From Channa striata (taxonomy: Eukaryota > Chordata > Actinopteri > Anabantiformes > Channidae): a DNA stretch of 64,000 nt. The DNA lies in assembly GCA_033026295.1 (NCBI GenBank), contig CM065170.1, forward strand, positions 21,524,040 to 21,588,039. Reading direction: 5' to 3'. The stretch's first letter is position 1. Each line of letters starts with the position of its first letter. A program made the position numbers and the translations under genes. Below the pieces are notes generated by a model. It was not told the DNA's origin, did no database searches, and saw only the letters and a program-made list of their open reading frames with translations. Of this stretch, positions 1 to 10,900 are shown piece after piece.

Positions 1-1198
1 TGAAGAATGTCAGATGGACACGAAGAGCAGCCATAAACTCCTGAACACTCAGATGGATGAAACAAAACACCTTGTCCTGGTGCAGTCCTTTCTCCTCTTT
101 CAAGATCTGTGTGAACACTCCTGAGTAAACTGAGGCTGCTCTGATATCGATGCCACACTCTGTCAAGTCTGATTCATAGAGGATCAGGTTTCCTTTCTGC
201 AGCTGCTCAAAAACCAGTTTTCCAAGAGGTTTGTCAGCAGCACATCCACTGAGGTGGACTCTGTAACATCAGTCAGGACCTCATTGTTGTGGAAGTCCAG
301 AAGAAGTCAACACTCATCCAGACCGTCAAAGATGAACACAACCTAGAACTCTTCAAACCTGCAGATTCCTTTGGTTTCAGGAAAGAAGAGATGAACAAGT
401 TCCACCAAGCTGAACCTTTTCTCTTTCAGCGCATTCAGCTATTTGAAAGTCAGTGGAAATGTGAACTGTATATCCTTGTTGGCTTTGTCTTAAGCCGAGT
501 CCAGAGTGAACTTCTGTGTTAAGACTGTTTTCCCAATGCCAGCCACTCCCTTTGTCATCACTCTTCTGATTGGTCCATCTCTTCCAGGTGAGGCTTTAAA
601 GATGTGTTCTTGTCTGATGGTTGTTTCTGGTCTGACTGGTTTCCTGGACATTGTTTCAATCTGTCTGACCTCATGTTCATCATTGACCTCTCCAGTCCCT
701 CCCTCTGTGATGTAGAGCTCTGTGTAGATCTGGTTCAGAAGGGTTGGGTTTCCCGCTTTACTGATGCCCTCAAACACACACTGGAACTTCTGCTTCAGGT
801 CAGACTTGAGTTTAGACTGACAAACTGGAACAATAAGATCTTAAGGACATCACAAAAAATATATAAGTGAGTGATTTATAAAAGTCATATTGTAATTTCA
901 GTTCACTTGGAAACATCAATAAATGTCTCATTTCTCCATCACTTTAAATCTTTAAAGAAATCCTCTTACTGCTGTGCAGACAGTCAGCCAGCTCCTCCTG
1001 CTTCATCCTCCTCAGGAAGTTCACTGTGATCTTCAGAAATGACTCTCTGCTGCTCCTCCTCTGCTCTTCATCCTCACCATCCAACACCTCATCATCCTCT
1101 GTCTGACTCTCTGAGCATTCTGGGTAATCTGGACTCAGACTCTTCTGGATCTTCTTCAGCTCGTCCTTCACAAAAGTGACAATGTTGTCCTCCAGCAG
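1..1198 (-). pseudogene. Inverted NLR (FISNA-NACHT) pseudogene, incomplete at window edge
   Basis: This is a broken copy of the intact receptor at 7958-14716, on the opposite strand. The exon at 970-1198 (229 bases, same length as intact exon 5) encodes the acidic segment beginning LLEDNIVTF. The next exon runs from 839 to the window edge and encodes FISNA and part of NACHT, with Walker A GVAGIGKT still readable. Lesions: Glu to stop (TAA, 492-490), a second in-frame stop (TGA, 309-307) just after the Walker B DGLDEC, and a deletion at about 226-228 corresponding to 424 bases of the intact exon (10611-11034), which also shifts frame. The acceptor reads CTTAAG instead of CTTCAG. The intervening intron is also alignable to the intact copy, so the duplication is fairly recent. 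The coding sequence continues beyond position 1. It is not expected to make a functional receptor. Confidence 0.9.
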
Positions 1199-1244
1199 CT
1201 GGAACAGAAAACTATATGAGTGACACAATCCAAGTAAAACCATG

Positions 1245-2810
1245 GAAAAATGCAAAAATTTAAGAACTTTGATTCAATCTCCACAAACAAAGTGTCTGTG
1301 TTGATTTGTCATTGTGCACAGTCAATCAGACCAAACAACAGAACCAAGTCTGAAAAGGAGGTTCCTGGTTCACTTGGACTTGAATGGAGTTCATTTTCGT
1401 TTTATAGGAAAACTCAGAAACAGCAGAAATGTGTGAAATTACACCAATGGGTAAAGCAGCTGGATTGCAAAATGGACTGTGGGATCAGATCCTGGTGTGG
1501 GAAATCCCAGCATGGCTGTGGCAGCCCACCGCTTCCCCCAGAGGGATGGATAAAGGGATAAAGTTGATCTTCTTAAATCCATCCACTAACTGCAGCAGAC
1601 TCTCTGTTGGTAATTAAGATAAAACCTCATTGAGGTTCCTGCTCCTCAGGTGAACAGTGTTTTTAACCACTGAGAACTTGTCAACTTGACTCAGTCCTGA
1701 GTGGATCATGGTGAAAACACTTCTTGTGTTCTCAGAAAATGAAACTGAGCTGACATCTGAGTGTGAAGATCCACAGACATCTCAGAACTTCTAGCAGCAC
1801 GAGTAAAAACCCAGTAGTGTTTCCTCAGAGTGGAGGTCTGCAGGTATAAACTGGTTCTACTGAGCAGTTTTCAGAAATGATTAGAAAACTTTTAATTAAA
1901 CATCCCTGGTTAAGTTTGATTTTAATCAGACTTGAAGCTCGGGTGAAATGTAATTATGAAATATTATCAGATAATAGTGGATGGACATGTGCTTCAGTTT
2001 TCTTTGTGCACATTCTGTGAACTGTCCACACCTTCAAGAACTGCACTCCATCAGCTGATCACACAGTCCCAGACTGTGAGACATGTGAGACTGTGTGAAA
2101 ATAATGTTACTGTCTATGTGGAGCTAAGAAAGGGTCACAGTATTCACTGGTCTGACCAACAAAAGGAGAATCTTTGGGAAACATGGAGACTTTCACTTGC
2201 CATTTAATCTCAACTGGCCACAAGTGATGACAGGGACCTAAAACACACCTGCACAGAGTGTTTCCCGTATTTTCCAGCCAGCACACTTGATGCTGGAATC
2301 ATTTCACAGCACGTATGTCTCAGGTTGCAGCACGTGAAGATGGTTATTGGTGAATGAGAAGATGAAGTCATGGCAGCTATTAGACAGATGATAATTCTGT
2401 TGGACAGTGAAGGCAAGTTCAGAAAGAGACACGGACACGGACGACATACTGAGACGTCCAACTGAAAAAACAGATATGACCCCTTAAAATCATGCAGTTT
2501 CAAGTGTGGATCCAACAACAAACACAGAGCATCTCAGCAGCTTCACAGATATGACACGACGTGTCTGTTCACAGGGAATCACTTTAAGAAACGCATGAAG
2601 AACGTCTGACAGCTGGTCGACATGATGAACACAACGTCTGACAACTAGGTTTGTTAAATGCAGGTAAACTCTTTTCCCCAGTTACCAGGTGAAGCTGGTT
2701 TCTCTGAGTGACCTGGTTGTTTTGAGTACATGTGAACACTGTCAGTAAGGAGTTTGAATTATGTGGACTGAGTATAGCTACACAGCAGTTAGATTACACA
2801 TCAGATTTTT
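1245..2810. other. Intergenic DNA, no gene seen
   Basis: Similarity to the intact NLR locus stops at about 1244. Beyond it I see only short open frames without domain character. A stretch at about 1500-1580 (around GCCCACCGCTTCCCCCAGAG) resembles the body of the SINE found at 50385-50590 and may be a fragment of that family. No RNA gene or conserved coding segment was recognised. Confidence 0.5.
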
Positions 2811-2814
2811 GGAT

Positions 2815-3425
2815 TCTTACTTACAGCTAAACAAAAATTCAGGATGTCAGAAAATGAAAATATTGTGTAAATATTATACACACAACCAGCTGGCGCAACA
2901 ATATCAAATGAGACCAATTAAAAAAAAGGACTTTATACAGAAATGGCTGAAAAGCACGTCCATGTCCAGCATATGTACTCAGTACTTTGTCTGGGCTCCT
3001 TTTACATTATTGCAGCGTGTCATGGAGGGGATCAGCCTGTTAAACCGCTGAGGTGTTACGGATGATGGAGGCCTTCAGCTCGTCTGAATTGTTGGTCTGG
3101 TGCCTCTCATCTTCCCTTTGACAATATCCTTAGATTCTCTATTGGCTTTGGGGCCAATCAAACACAGTGAGACTAGGGTCACTGAACCAGGTATTGGTAC
3201 TTGTGGCTATGTGGGCAGGTGCTTGGTAGATGTTTGTATTGACGTTGGACTTGATAAAACATTGGACCAGAATCAGCAGATGAAAAAGGCTCCAAATCAT
3301 CACTGACTGTGGAAACTTGACACGGGACAGTCTGTGCTGCTGATCCCGACTCTGGAACCTTGATTTCTAAATGAAATTCAAAGTTTACTTTGATCTGAAA
3401 AGAGGACTTTGGACCACTGAGCAAC
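2815..3425 (-). mobile_element. Tc1/mariner transposon relic (C-terminal half of transposase)
   Basis: Read on the minus strand, this matches the second half of a teleost Tc1-family transposase gene and its 3' flank. Recognisable pieces are the block around TGGTCCAAAGTCC (about 3404-3416), the stretch for a Val-Ser-Asp-Asp segment (about 3290-3310), and the region reading as the conserved NLGIV-type block near 3100-3150. The frame is broken repeatedly and the N-terminal half is missing, so it is an old inactive copy. The right edge abuts another repeat at about 3425. Confidence 0.7.
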
Positions 3426-3560
3426 CCGGGCCTCGACCGATCCGGTATGAAAGTGGTATGGATGACTCGCATGGTTGTACTTGGCAAGTTTTACGCCGGA
3501 TGCCCCTTCTATTTATCCGGGCTTGGGCATGGCACAGAAGTTACTGGCTTGCAACCCCTG
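3420..3560. repeat. Teleost interspersed repeat fragment
   Basis: The segment contains TTTTACGCCGGATGCCCCTTC and a downstream ATTTATCCGGGCTTGGGC. I recognise this combination from a common dispersed repeat of fish genomes, but I cannot assign its class. It directly follows the Tc1 relic and probably truncated it. Confidence 0.45.
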
Positions 3561-4640
3561 TGGCTAGATTAGGTGAAGAACTCATACTAATATGTCTAAA
3601 TACTTTTAATGTCGATATCAATGCAACAACAACCAACATTACTAGTGTCAGTTTATTAATTTTGATGGGTAAATTTCACATTCACAAATCCAGGTTCTCT
3701 TAAACCATCATTCGAATCATTTAATATCGAAGTAGATAATTATATTAAATTTTTTAGATTGTTACAAATAAAAAATCCCAGCACACAATTGGCCTCAATG
3801 AAGAAATCTTTAACTGAATATAAAGTCTTTGTTTCTCTTATATGCTTAAACAATTGAGGTTTTATTTATTCTATTTGTGATGCTTTATATAGGAAACTTA
3901 TTAATAACATTCATTCTCACATGATTATTCATTTATTTTCATTTTATTTTAATGTTGGAATCTATTTGTTTTTGTTATCTATGCTGAGACAATATGTTAC
4001 ATTGATATACATGAAACTATGTTTGTATGTAACACAGTTGTTAATAAAGCAAAAAAATAACTAACCTCCACCAGGGTTGCCAGATACGACAATTATCGCA
4101 TCTTTACAATCGTTTTATGGCCCGTCACATATTCGATAAATGCTTTGAAAAAGGTCCAAATATGTGATACTTTGAAAAAAATTTGAGATTTACGTGAACA
4201 GCGACACGTCGCATTCTGATGCTTCTAATGATTATAAAATGGGATAAATTATGGCACATGCTGCTAAAATTAGACATGAAACCACATTGACATTAATGTT
4301 CTGCCCAGGTAGATTCTTCTGCATGAAAACTTCTGTGCCTGGACTTTATTTGGAAACTCATAAAATCTGTATTTTTTTCAAGGTTTCTTTCGTCTTTCAT
4401 TAGATTTATTATGAACAATCTGCTGACAGCAGACTGCACAGTAACTTACATTTTCACCACAGAGGTTCTCGTGATGGGGGGGCAACCTGGGGGACCTGGA
4501 CTTGGACTGGTCAGTTAAGCTCATACAATCTGCAGATTTAATGTGAGACATTAAAACAGACAGGAAGGAATTTGGGTTAAAAAAAAAATTGCTTTTATTA
4601 GAATATTTTTCATCCCTTTGTGTCGAATGTCAGGTCTGTT
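3561..4640. other. Intergenic AT-rich DNA, no gene seen
   Basis: The stretch is AT-rich with several A and T runs. I see no open frame with domain character, no RNA gene and no assignable repeat. Confidence 0.5.
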
Positions 4641-4650
4641 TTTGTTTCAG

Positions 4651-6404
4651 GATTCAACCACAGACCCCAGACTCTCCTAAATTCAGCTGCATGTCCTTCA
4701 GGAGTGAGCAGTCAAAGGGACGTTTTCTTAATTTTCAAGGACAAGTGGCATCTACTGATCAGATGTAAGTATTACTGAGAGCAGGAGGGTGTTTTAAACA
4801 GAACTCGACATTTCCTGCTGCCGCTTCATCATGTCATCACTTGACTTTACTGACTGACTGCAGGAGCATCATCTGGGCTGCACTTATAAAGGATGGTGGT
4901 GGTGGAAGGAGGGTTTATTTATACACTTTAATAACTCCTCTTCATCCTACAGTAGAAAACTTTGGATCATCTTTTAGCACATTGTCTCCTGAACACATTG
5001 GTGTGAATCTTCTGAAGGTGGATGCTTTATTTGTACCTGTTTTAGAGTTTGAAGGTGCATTCCAACTTTTTTTGCTGTCCTTTTTATTTTTCTCTCTGGA
5101 TGCGGCTGGTACCAGTCTTGATAAAGGCATTAGCATGTGCGAGGACAGTTCTGAGTCCTGGTCAGGTGATAAGCAGTGGGGAGTCTTTGATGTTGATCCA
5201 CTACCTGAAAACAGACGTGTGGGTGTTTTTACTCACATTCCCCTGTATGTGAAGAAAAGGGTTTCTGTTGTCTTTTTCTGGGGACGGGAATGGTGAGAAT
5301 GTTGGCAACATGGCTGCTACAGAGGGAAAGACATGTTTGTCACAGCTGTTGAGGATATCCCAAAGAGACTGATGAACCAATACAGGACACAGCTGTAGAC
5401 TGAGCTGTGGATTCTCAGTGGCATCAGCAGGACCAGTAAATCTATACCATCACAGAGAGTCTCCGATTCACTGTCCACATCAACATTTCACTTCAGACAT
5501 AATGTGAGCTCATTGTTCCTGATTGGTCCACAGAGTGGAGCTGCAGAGCTCCGAGGTTCCCAGTGGTCAGTCTGCCCAGCAGCATCCAACACACCTGGAC
5601 TCCATATTTATGGTCTGTACATGTCCAACTACGACTTTTCCAATAATGTCCACGCTGCACTTTTTACACCAGTGGATTGTCAGTGTTATGTTTAAATTCC
5701 TAAACATCTCACATGGTTTTCACATTTTTGTATTTAACGTCTTGTAAGTGTAGGAAGAAAGGAAACAAGTTTGGTCTAGTGGTCAGTCTTCACTACTGCA
5801 GCTACTGTAATTGATCTGGACTTTCGATAATTGATTGACTATAATAGATCAATTGATCCTTGGCTAAGTTCAAGGAATTAAAGGCAACCTAGAAATGTCA
5901 GCGCATCTAAGAAAACAGTATGCAAAGACTATTTACTGTAATTAAAGAGGTACAGGAAACGCCTTCAATTAGTCAAGCTTTCACAGTCTACACTATGTCT
6001 GCAAAGCTGGCAAATCCTGGGAGACCTCAAGTCAAAAAAATCTGCAGTTCTTCTGAGGTCTGACCCACAGGGACAGAACCACTTCACCACGTTTAGCTTG
6101 TTAGATGCCCAGTGACAAATCAGGTGATTCTTTTCTAATCATGTCCTAAAGGCCAGAGTCACATGTGGGTAATTTGGAAGGATCTGATTTGATTATTGGG
6201 TTATTTTAGTCTTTATGTGATACAACATCACATACTACAATGTTCTTTAGAAGTGTATTTAGCAGGATTTTTGTTTTTACAGGATCTCCCACCATGTGTC
6301 AGGTGAACCTCAAGTCTCATTTGAAGCACAGGTTCCAGTGTGTGTTTGAAGGCATTGCTAAACCTGGAAACCCAACCCTTCTGAACCAGATCTACACAGA
6401 GCTC
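4651..6404 (+). pseudogene. NLR relic with N-terminal exons and FISNA stub
   Basis: Three exon remnants lie in the same order and strand as in the intact gene. 4651-4764 is an N-terminal Pro/Ser exon (acceptor TTTCAG, donor GTAAGT) carrying PDSPKFSCMSFRSEQSKG. 5534-5612 is a 79-base exon matching intact exon 4 at 9412-9490. From 6283 a FISNA start follows (acceptor TTTTTACAG), with QCVFEGIAKPGNPTLLNQIY, and homology ends at about 6404. The 229-base acidic exon, all of NACHT, the LRRs and B30.2 are absent. The exons remain open, but the product would lack every functional domain. It is best read as a truncated paralogue. Confidence 0.85.
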
Positions 6405-7255
6405 TGCAGTACTCTACCGCTCACTGAGTGTCTGCATCCTGGACTTGGAGTCTGGTGGTCTGGTTCCTCAGCATCTTTACAGAGTCTGACTTTATCAGAA
6501 AAGACTGTGTCCGCATTGCACATTAGGTCAGTCTGTACATGTCTGCCATCAGTGGAAACTGGTCTCTGCAACGTATTTAAACAATAATTTTAAAAAGTTC
6601 ATAAAAATTGACCCCCTTTAATGTAACTCCTCTAAATAATCACTGGTTCCGCCTGTTGGTCTGCAAGACATTTAATGAAACTGTGATGACGTGATCGCAC
6701 TGAATTGGTTTAAAGAACTTTACTATAAATACTGTAGAACTAAATCAGCAAGGTCCAGTTATTGGAGAATCAGTGTCCTGGTCCAAGTCTACATCATAAA
6801 GACGAAACAACACTCCAATCATGTCTATTAACAAATATTGAAAGACAGAATCAGAGGATTGATACACACAGATTTAATATCACTTAAAATCGACTTAAAT
6901 CCAGCTTAGATTGATGTTTATTAAGAATTAATGCTGAGTTTAGATGATGTATTGTATTTCCTGGGTTGTGTGTGTGTGTGTGTTTTCTGATCCTGTTTGG
7001 ATCACTTTGTAAATCAGAAATGAAAATATATTTTTTCTTCACATATATTTTACCAGTTACTGTACTTCCTGTAAATGTGTTAAAAACAAATATAATAAAT
7101 GTTTCTATATGGGACAGACGGACATAATAATAATAATAAACCCCAATAAATCGACCTTCCACAATCGACGTGGGATTTGTGACGGTTGTAATGGGCTCTG
7201 AAAACATCCGAAGCGCTCATGACCTACACTCGAGTTTGTCCCTAAACGTGTCACG
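6405..7255. other. Intergenic DNA with (TG)n microsatellite
   Basis: No gene is seen. A TG dinucleotide run occupies 6967-6982 and an AAT run lies at about 7126-7138. The intact NLR locus starts downstream. Confidence 0.5.
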
Positions 7256-7259
7256 GTTA

Positions 7260-7560
7260 CGGACCGTTTTCACTCCGGAAGTTCCGGGATTTGCGGATCA
7301 GGAATCCGCTGTTAACGAACTCCGTCTCTCCTTGTGTCTTTGGTTCAGGTTTCACTTCAGTTTATTGTCTCCATTTACCGGAAATGTCTGGGCCATTTCT
7401 CGGCGGGTCTTTGCTGTTGTTGTTGGATTTAAATCACTGTCGGAGGCTCTAACTGCACCGTCAGGTCACGGAACCAATGAGTGACGGCCTGTCTGATCAT
7501 GTGACTGGTGCGGTGGGTGTAACCGGAAGTTAATGTCTGCTGGAGCACGAAAGCAGATTG
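7260..7560 (+). promoter_or_regulatory. Candidate promoter region of the intact NLR gene
   Basis: This interval is richer in CpG than its surroundings and precedes the first coding exon by about 400-700 bases. It holds three ETS-type cores on the plus strand: CCGGAAGT at 7275-7282, CCGGAAAT at 7378-7385 and CCGGAAGT at 7523-7530. No clear TATA box was seen. Assignment as promoter is inference from position and motif content. A non-coding 5' exon probably lies between here and 7900 but its boundaries are not evident. Confidence 0.4.
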
Positions 7561-7957
7561 TGAGGCCGCCAAGGGCCGGACGGACCAGGGTGGTTCGGAT
7601 CGGACTGAGGTTAGAGTGAAGGTGGATGGACCCACGTCAGTCTGCTCACAAGCCTTAGGATCTAAGAGGAGACACAGAGGTGGAGGCAAACTCACTATAC
7701 GTTCTAAAGTTACTTCACCTTGGCTTTGTTTTTTTACTTCATATATTTAATAAATTACTAGTGAATTCAGCGTTTCACTTCCTATTTCACAGTGTGTGTG
7801 TGTTTATCTCGGAGCCTCCGTCTGGTGGACTGATCATAGAGGTGGATCAGCTGATGGCAGCTTCCTCTGGCTGCATTCACTGACCTGAAGCCGAGGATTT
7901 AACTAATGTGTGTTTCCTGTCCACAGGAAGTTAGAAAGTGTGTGTGAGCTGAGCAGC

Positions 7958-10900
7958 ATGGATCAGTGTGAGGACAAAGAGGAGCGAGTCCCTCCCTCTA
8001 AAAGCAGTCTGTGTTCAAGACCACAGAAGCTGCACAGACCAGACTCTGCTGGACCTGGACCTGGACCCAGCTGTGTGTCCATGAAGAGTGACTTGTCAAA
8101 GGAGACTCCTCTTCATTTCAGACAGTCTGCTGAGGGAAGGTAAGAATTATACACCCACAGAAAAAAATTTGGCACTTTTTGTTTTGCTTTAAGAAAATAA
8201 AATATTCTTTTTTTTCTGACTTTGTTGGATACTCCCCCAGTGAACTTCACTTAACGACTCGCTCTCTCACCTCTGTGTGTGTTTAAGACCAGAGAAGCTG
8301 CAGAGACCAGACTCTGCTGGACCTGGACCTGAACCTGGACCCATCTGTTCACCTTTTAAGAGCAACAGGTCAGCAGATTTGTTTATACATTTTTAACAAA
8401 TACAAGTATCTGTTGAAAAGTAAGTTATGATCTTTATTAAACTGATGATTTATTATTAGTGTTATTAGACTTTTACTGGACATTCAACATTAGTTTTGTA
8501 TTAGGATCCATCCAGAATCACCCGGATCTGATCAGACTGACCACTCAAGGGATCCTCCTCTCACTTTCAGACCGTTCGATGATGGAAGGTAAGAATCAGT
8601 GACAGAAAGGCCTTTCAAATTAAAGTTCCATTGTTTTGTTTATTATATGTTTACATATTTCATCGTATTTTACCCTTTTTGATCTTTGGCTCCCACAGTC
8701 GGATTTGATTGTTGCGTAAAAGATTCTAATATGTAGGACGTGCTGGTCGTGAGGAGCAGGAACCTCCTGTTTCCTGTTAACAACCAACAATCACATGTTT
8801 GACATGTGACTAAACAGGGCAGCGAGCGGAGGAAGGATTCATCTTTACTTAAAACTGTACGAGCTCAAAGTAAGAACAAAGTAAACTAGTTACGAGCGTA
8901 AAGATTTTTACGTAACAAGCCGCTCAGTTTGTTGCACCGCTACTTGTAACTTAAGTTCAAAGTGACATTACATCCAAACTGGTTTCTAATGGGCTTGTCA
9001 AACCCCAACTACTCAAATTAACTCTGCATGTTTGATAACTGCCGAATGCACAGCTGAACCTTTAAAACAGGCATTTTCGACCAGGGATGAGGAGAAAGAG
9101 GAGAGAGGAACTCGTAACTACTGTGAGCCATAATAGACAATACAACCAGTACGAGAATTGAACTTCTTGTGTTGGGCAGGTTTTCTGGATCAAGTAATTG
9201 GAAGATAAATCTTTAGTTTATTAGTTATTTTTAATACTGAGAGGCCTCAGTACATGTTGATCTGGACACTCAGTTAAACTCTTTCATCAACTGCAGTGGG
9301 ATCAGCAGGACTAGTAAATCTTTACCACCACAGAGAGTCTCCGATTCACTGTCCACAACCACAGATCACTGCAGACATAATGTGAGCTCATTGTCCCTGA
9401 TTGGTCCACAGAGTGGAGCAGCAGAGCTTTGAGGTTCCCAGTGGTCAGTCTGCCCAGCAGCATCCAACACACCTGGACTCCATATTTATGGTCTGTACAT
9501 GTCCGACTAGGACTTTTCCAATAATGTCCAAGCTGCACTTTTTACACCAGTGGATTGTCAGTGTGTTCAACATGGATCTGATGTTTGGCTCCATGGTTTT
9601 ACTTGGATTGTGTCACTCATATAGTTTTCTGTTCCAGCTGCTGGAGGACAACATTGTCACTTTTGTGAAGGACGAGCTGAAGAAGATCCAGAAGAGTCTG
9701 AGTCCAGATTACCCAGAATGCTCAGAGAGTCAGACAGAGGATGATGAGGTGTTGGATGGTGAGGATGAAGAGCAGAGGAGGAGCAGCAGAGAGTCATTTC
9801 TGAAGATCACAGTAAACTTCCTGAGGAGGATGAAGCAGGAGGAGCTGGCTGACTGTCTGTACAGCAGTAAGATGATTTTAATAAAGATTTAATATGATGG
9901 AGAAATAGGACATTTACTGATGTCTCCAAGTGAACTGAAATTATGACATGACTTTTATAAATCACTCACTGATATATTTTTTGTGATGTCCTTCAGAGCT
10001 TATTGTTCCAGTTTGTCAGTCTAAACTAAAGTCTGACCTAAGGCAGAAGTTCCAGTGTGTGTTTGAGGGCATCGCTAAATCAGGAAACCCAACCCTTCTG
10101 AACCAGATCTACACAGAGCTCTACATCACAGAGGGATGGACTGGAGAGGTCAATGATGAACATGAGGTCAGACAGATTGAAACAACATCCAGGAAACCAG
10201 TCAAACCAGAAACAACAATCAGACATGAAGACATCTTTAAAGCCTCACCTGGAAGAGATGGACCAATCAGAAGAGTGATGACAAAGGGAGTGGCTGGCAT
10301 TGGGAAAACAGTCCTAACACAGAAGTTCACTCTGGACTGGGCTGAAGACAAAGCCAACCAGGACATACAGTTCACATTTCCACTGACTTTCAGAGAGCTG
10401 AATGTGCTGAAAGAGAAAAGGTTCAGCTTGGTGGAACTTGTTCATCTCTTCTTTCCTGAAACCAAAGGAATCTGCAGGTTTGAAGAGTTCCAGGTTGTGT
10501 TCATCTGTGATGGTCTGGATGAGTGTCGTCTTCCTCTGGACTTCCACAACAATGAGGTCCTGACTGATGTCACAGAGTCTACTTCAGTGGATGTGCTGCT
10601 GACAAACCTCATCAGTGGGAACCTGCTTCCCTCGGCTCGCCTCTGGATAACCACACGACCTGCAGCAGCCAATCAGATCCCTCCTCACTGCGTTGACATG
10701 GTGACAGAGGTCAGAGGGTTCACTGACCCACAGAAGGACGAGTACTTCAGGAAGAGATTCAGAGATGAGGAGCAGGCCAGCAGAATCATCTCCCACATCA
10801 AGACATCACGGAGCCTCCACATCATGTGCCACATCCCAGTCTTCTGCTGGATCACTGCTACAGTTCTGGAGGATGTGCTGAAAACCATAGAGGGAGGAGA

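Noticed and set aside
2210..2521. 103-codon minus-strand open frame
   Set aside because: Low-complexity composition without domain character and no splice or start context.
4841..5296. 151-codon open frame on the plus strand between NLR relic exons
   Set aside because: No domain character, lies in an intron-like interval of a pseudogene, and overlaps another frame on the opposite strand.
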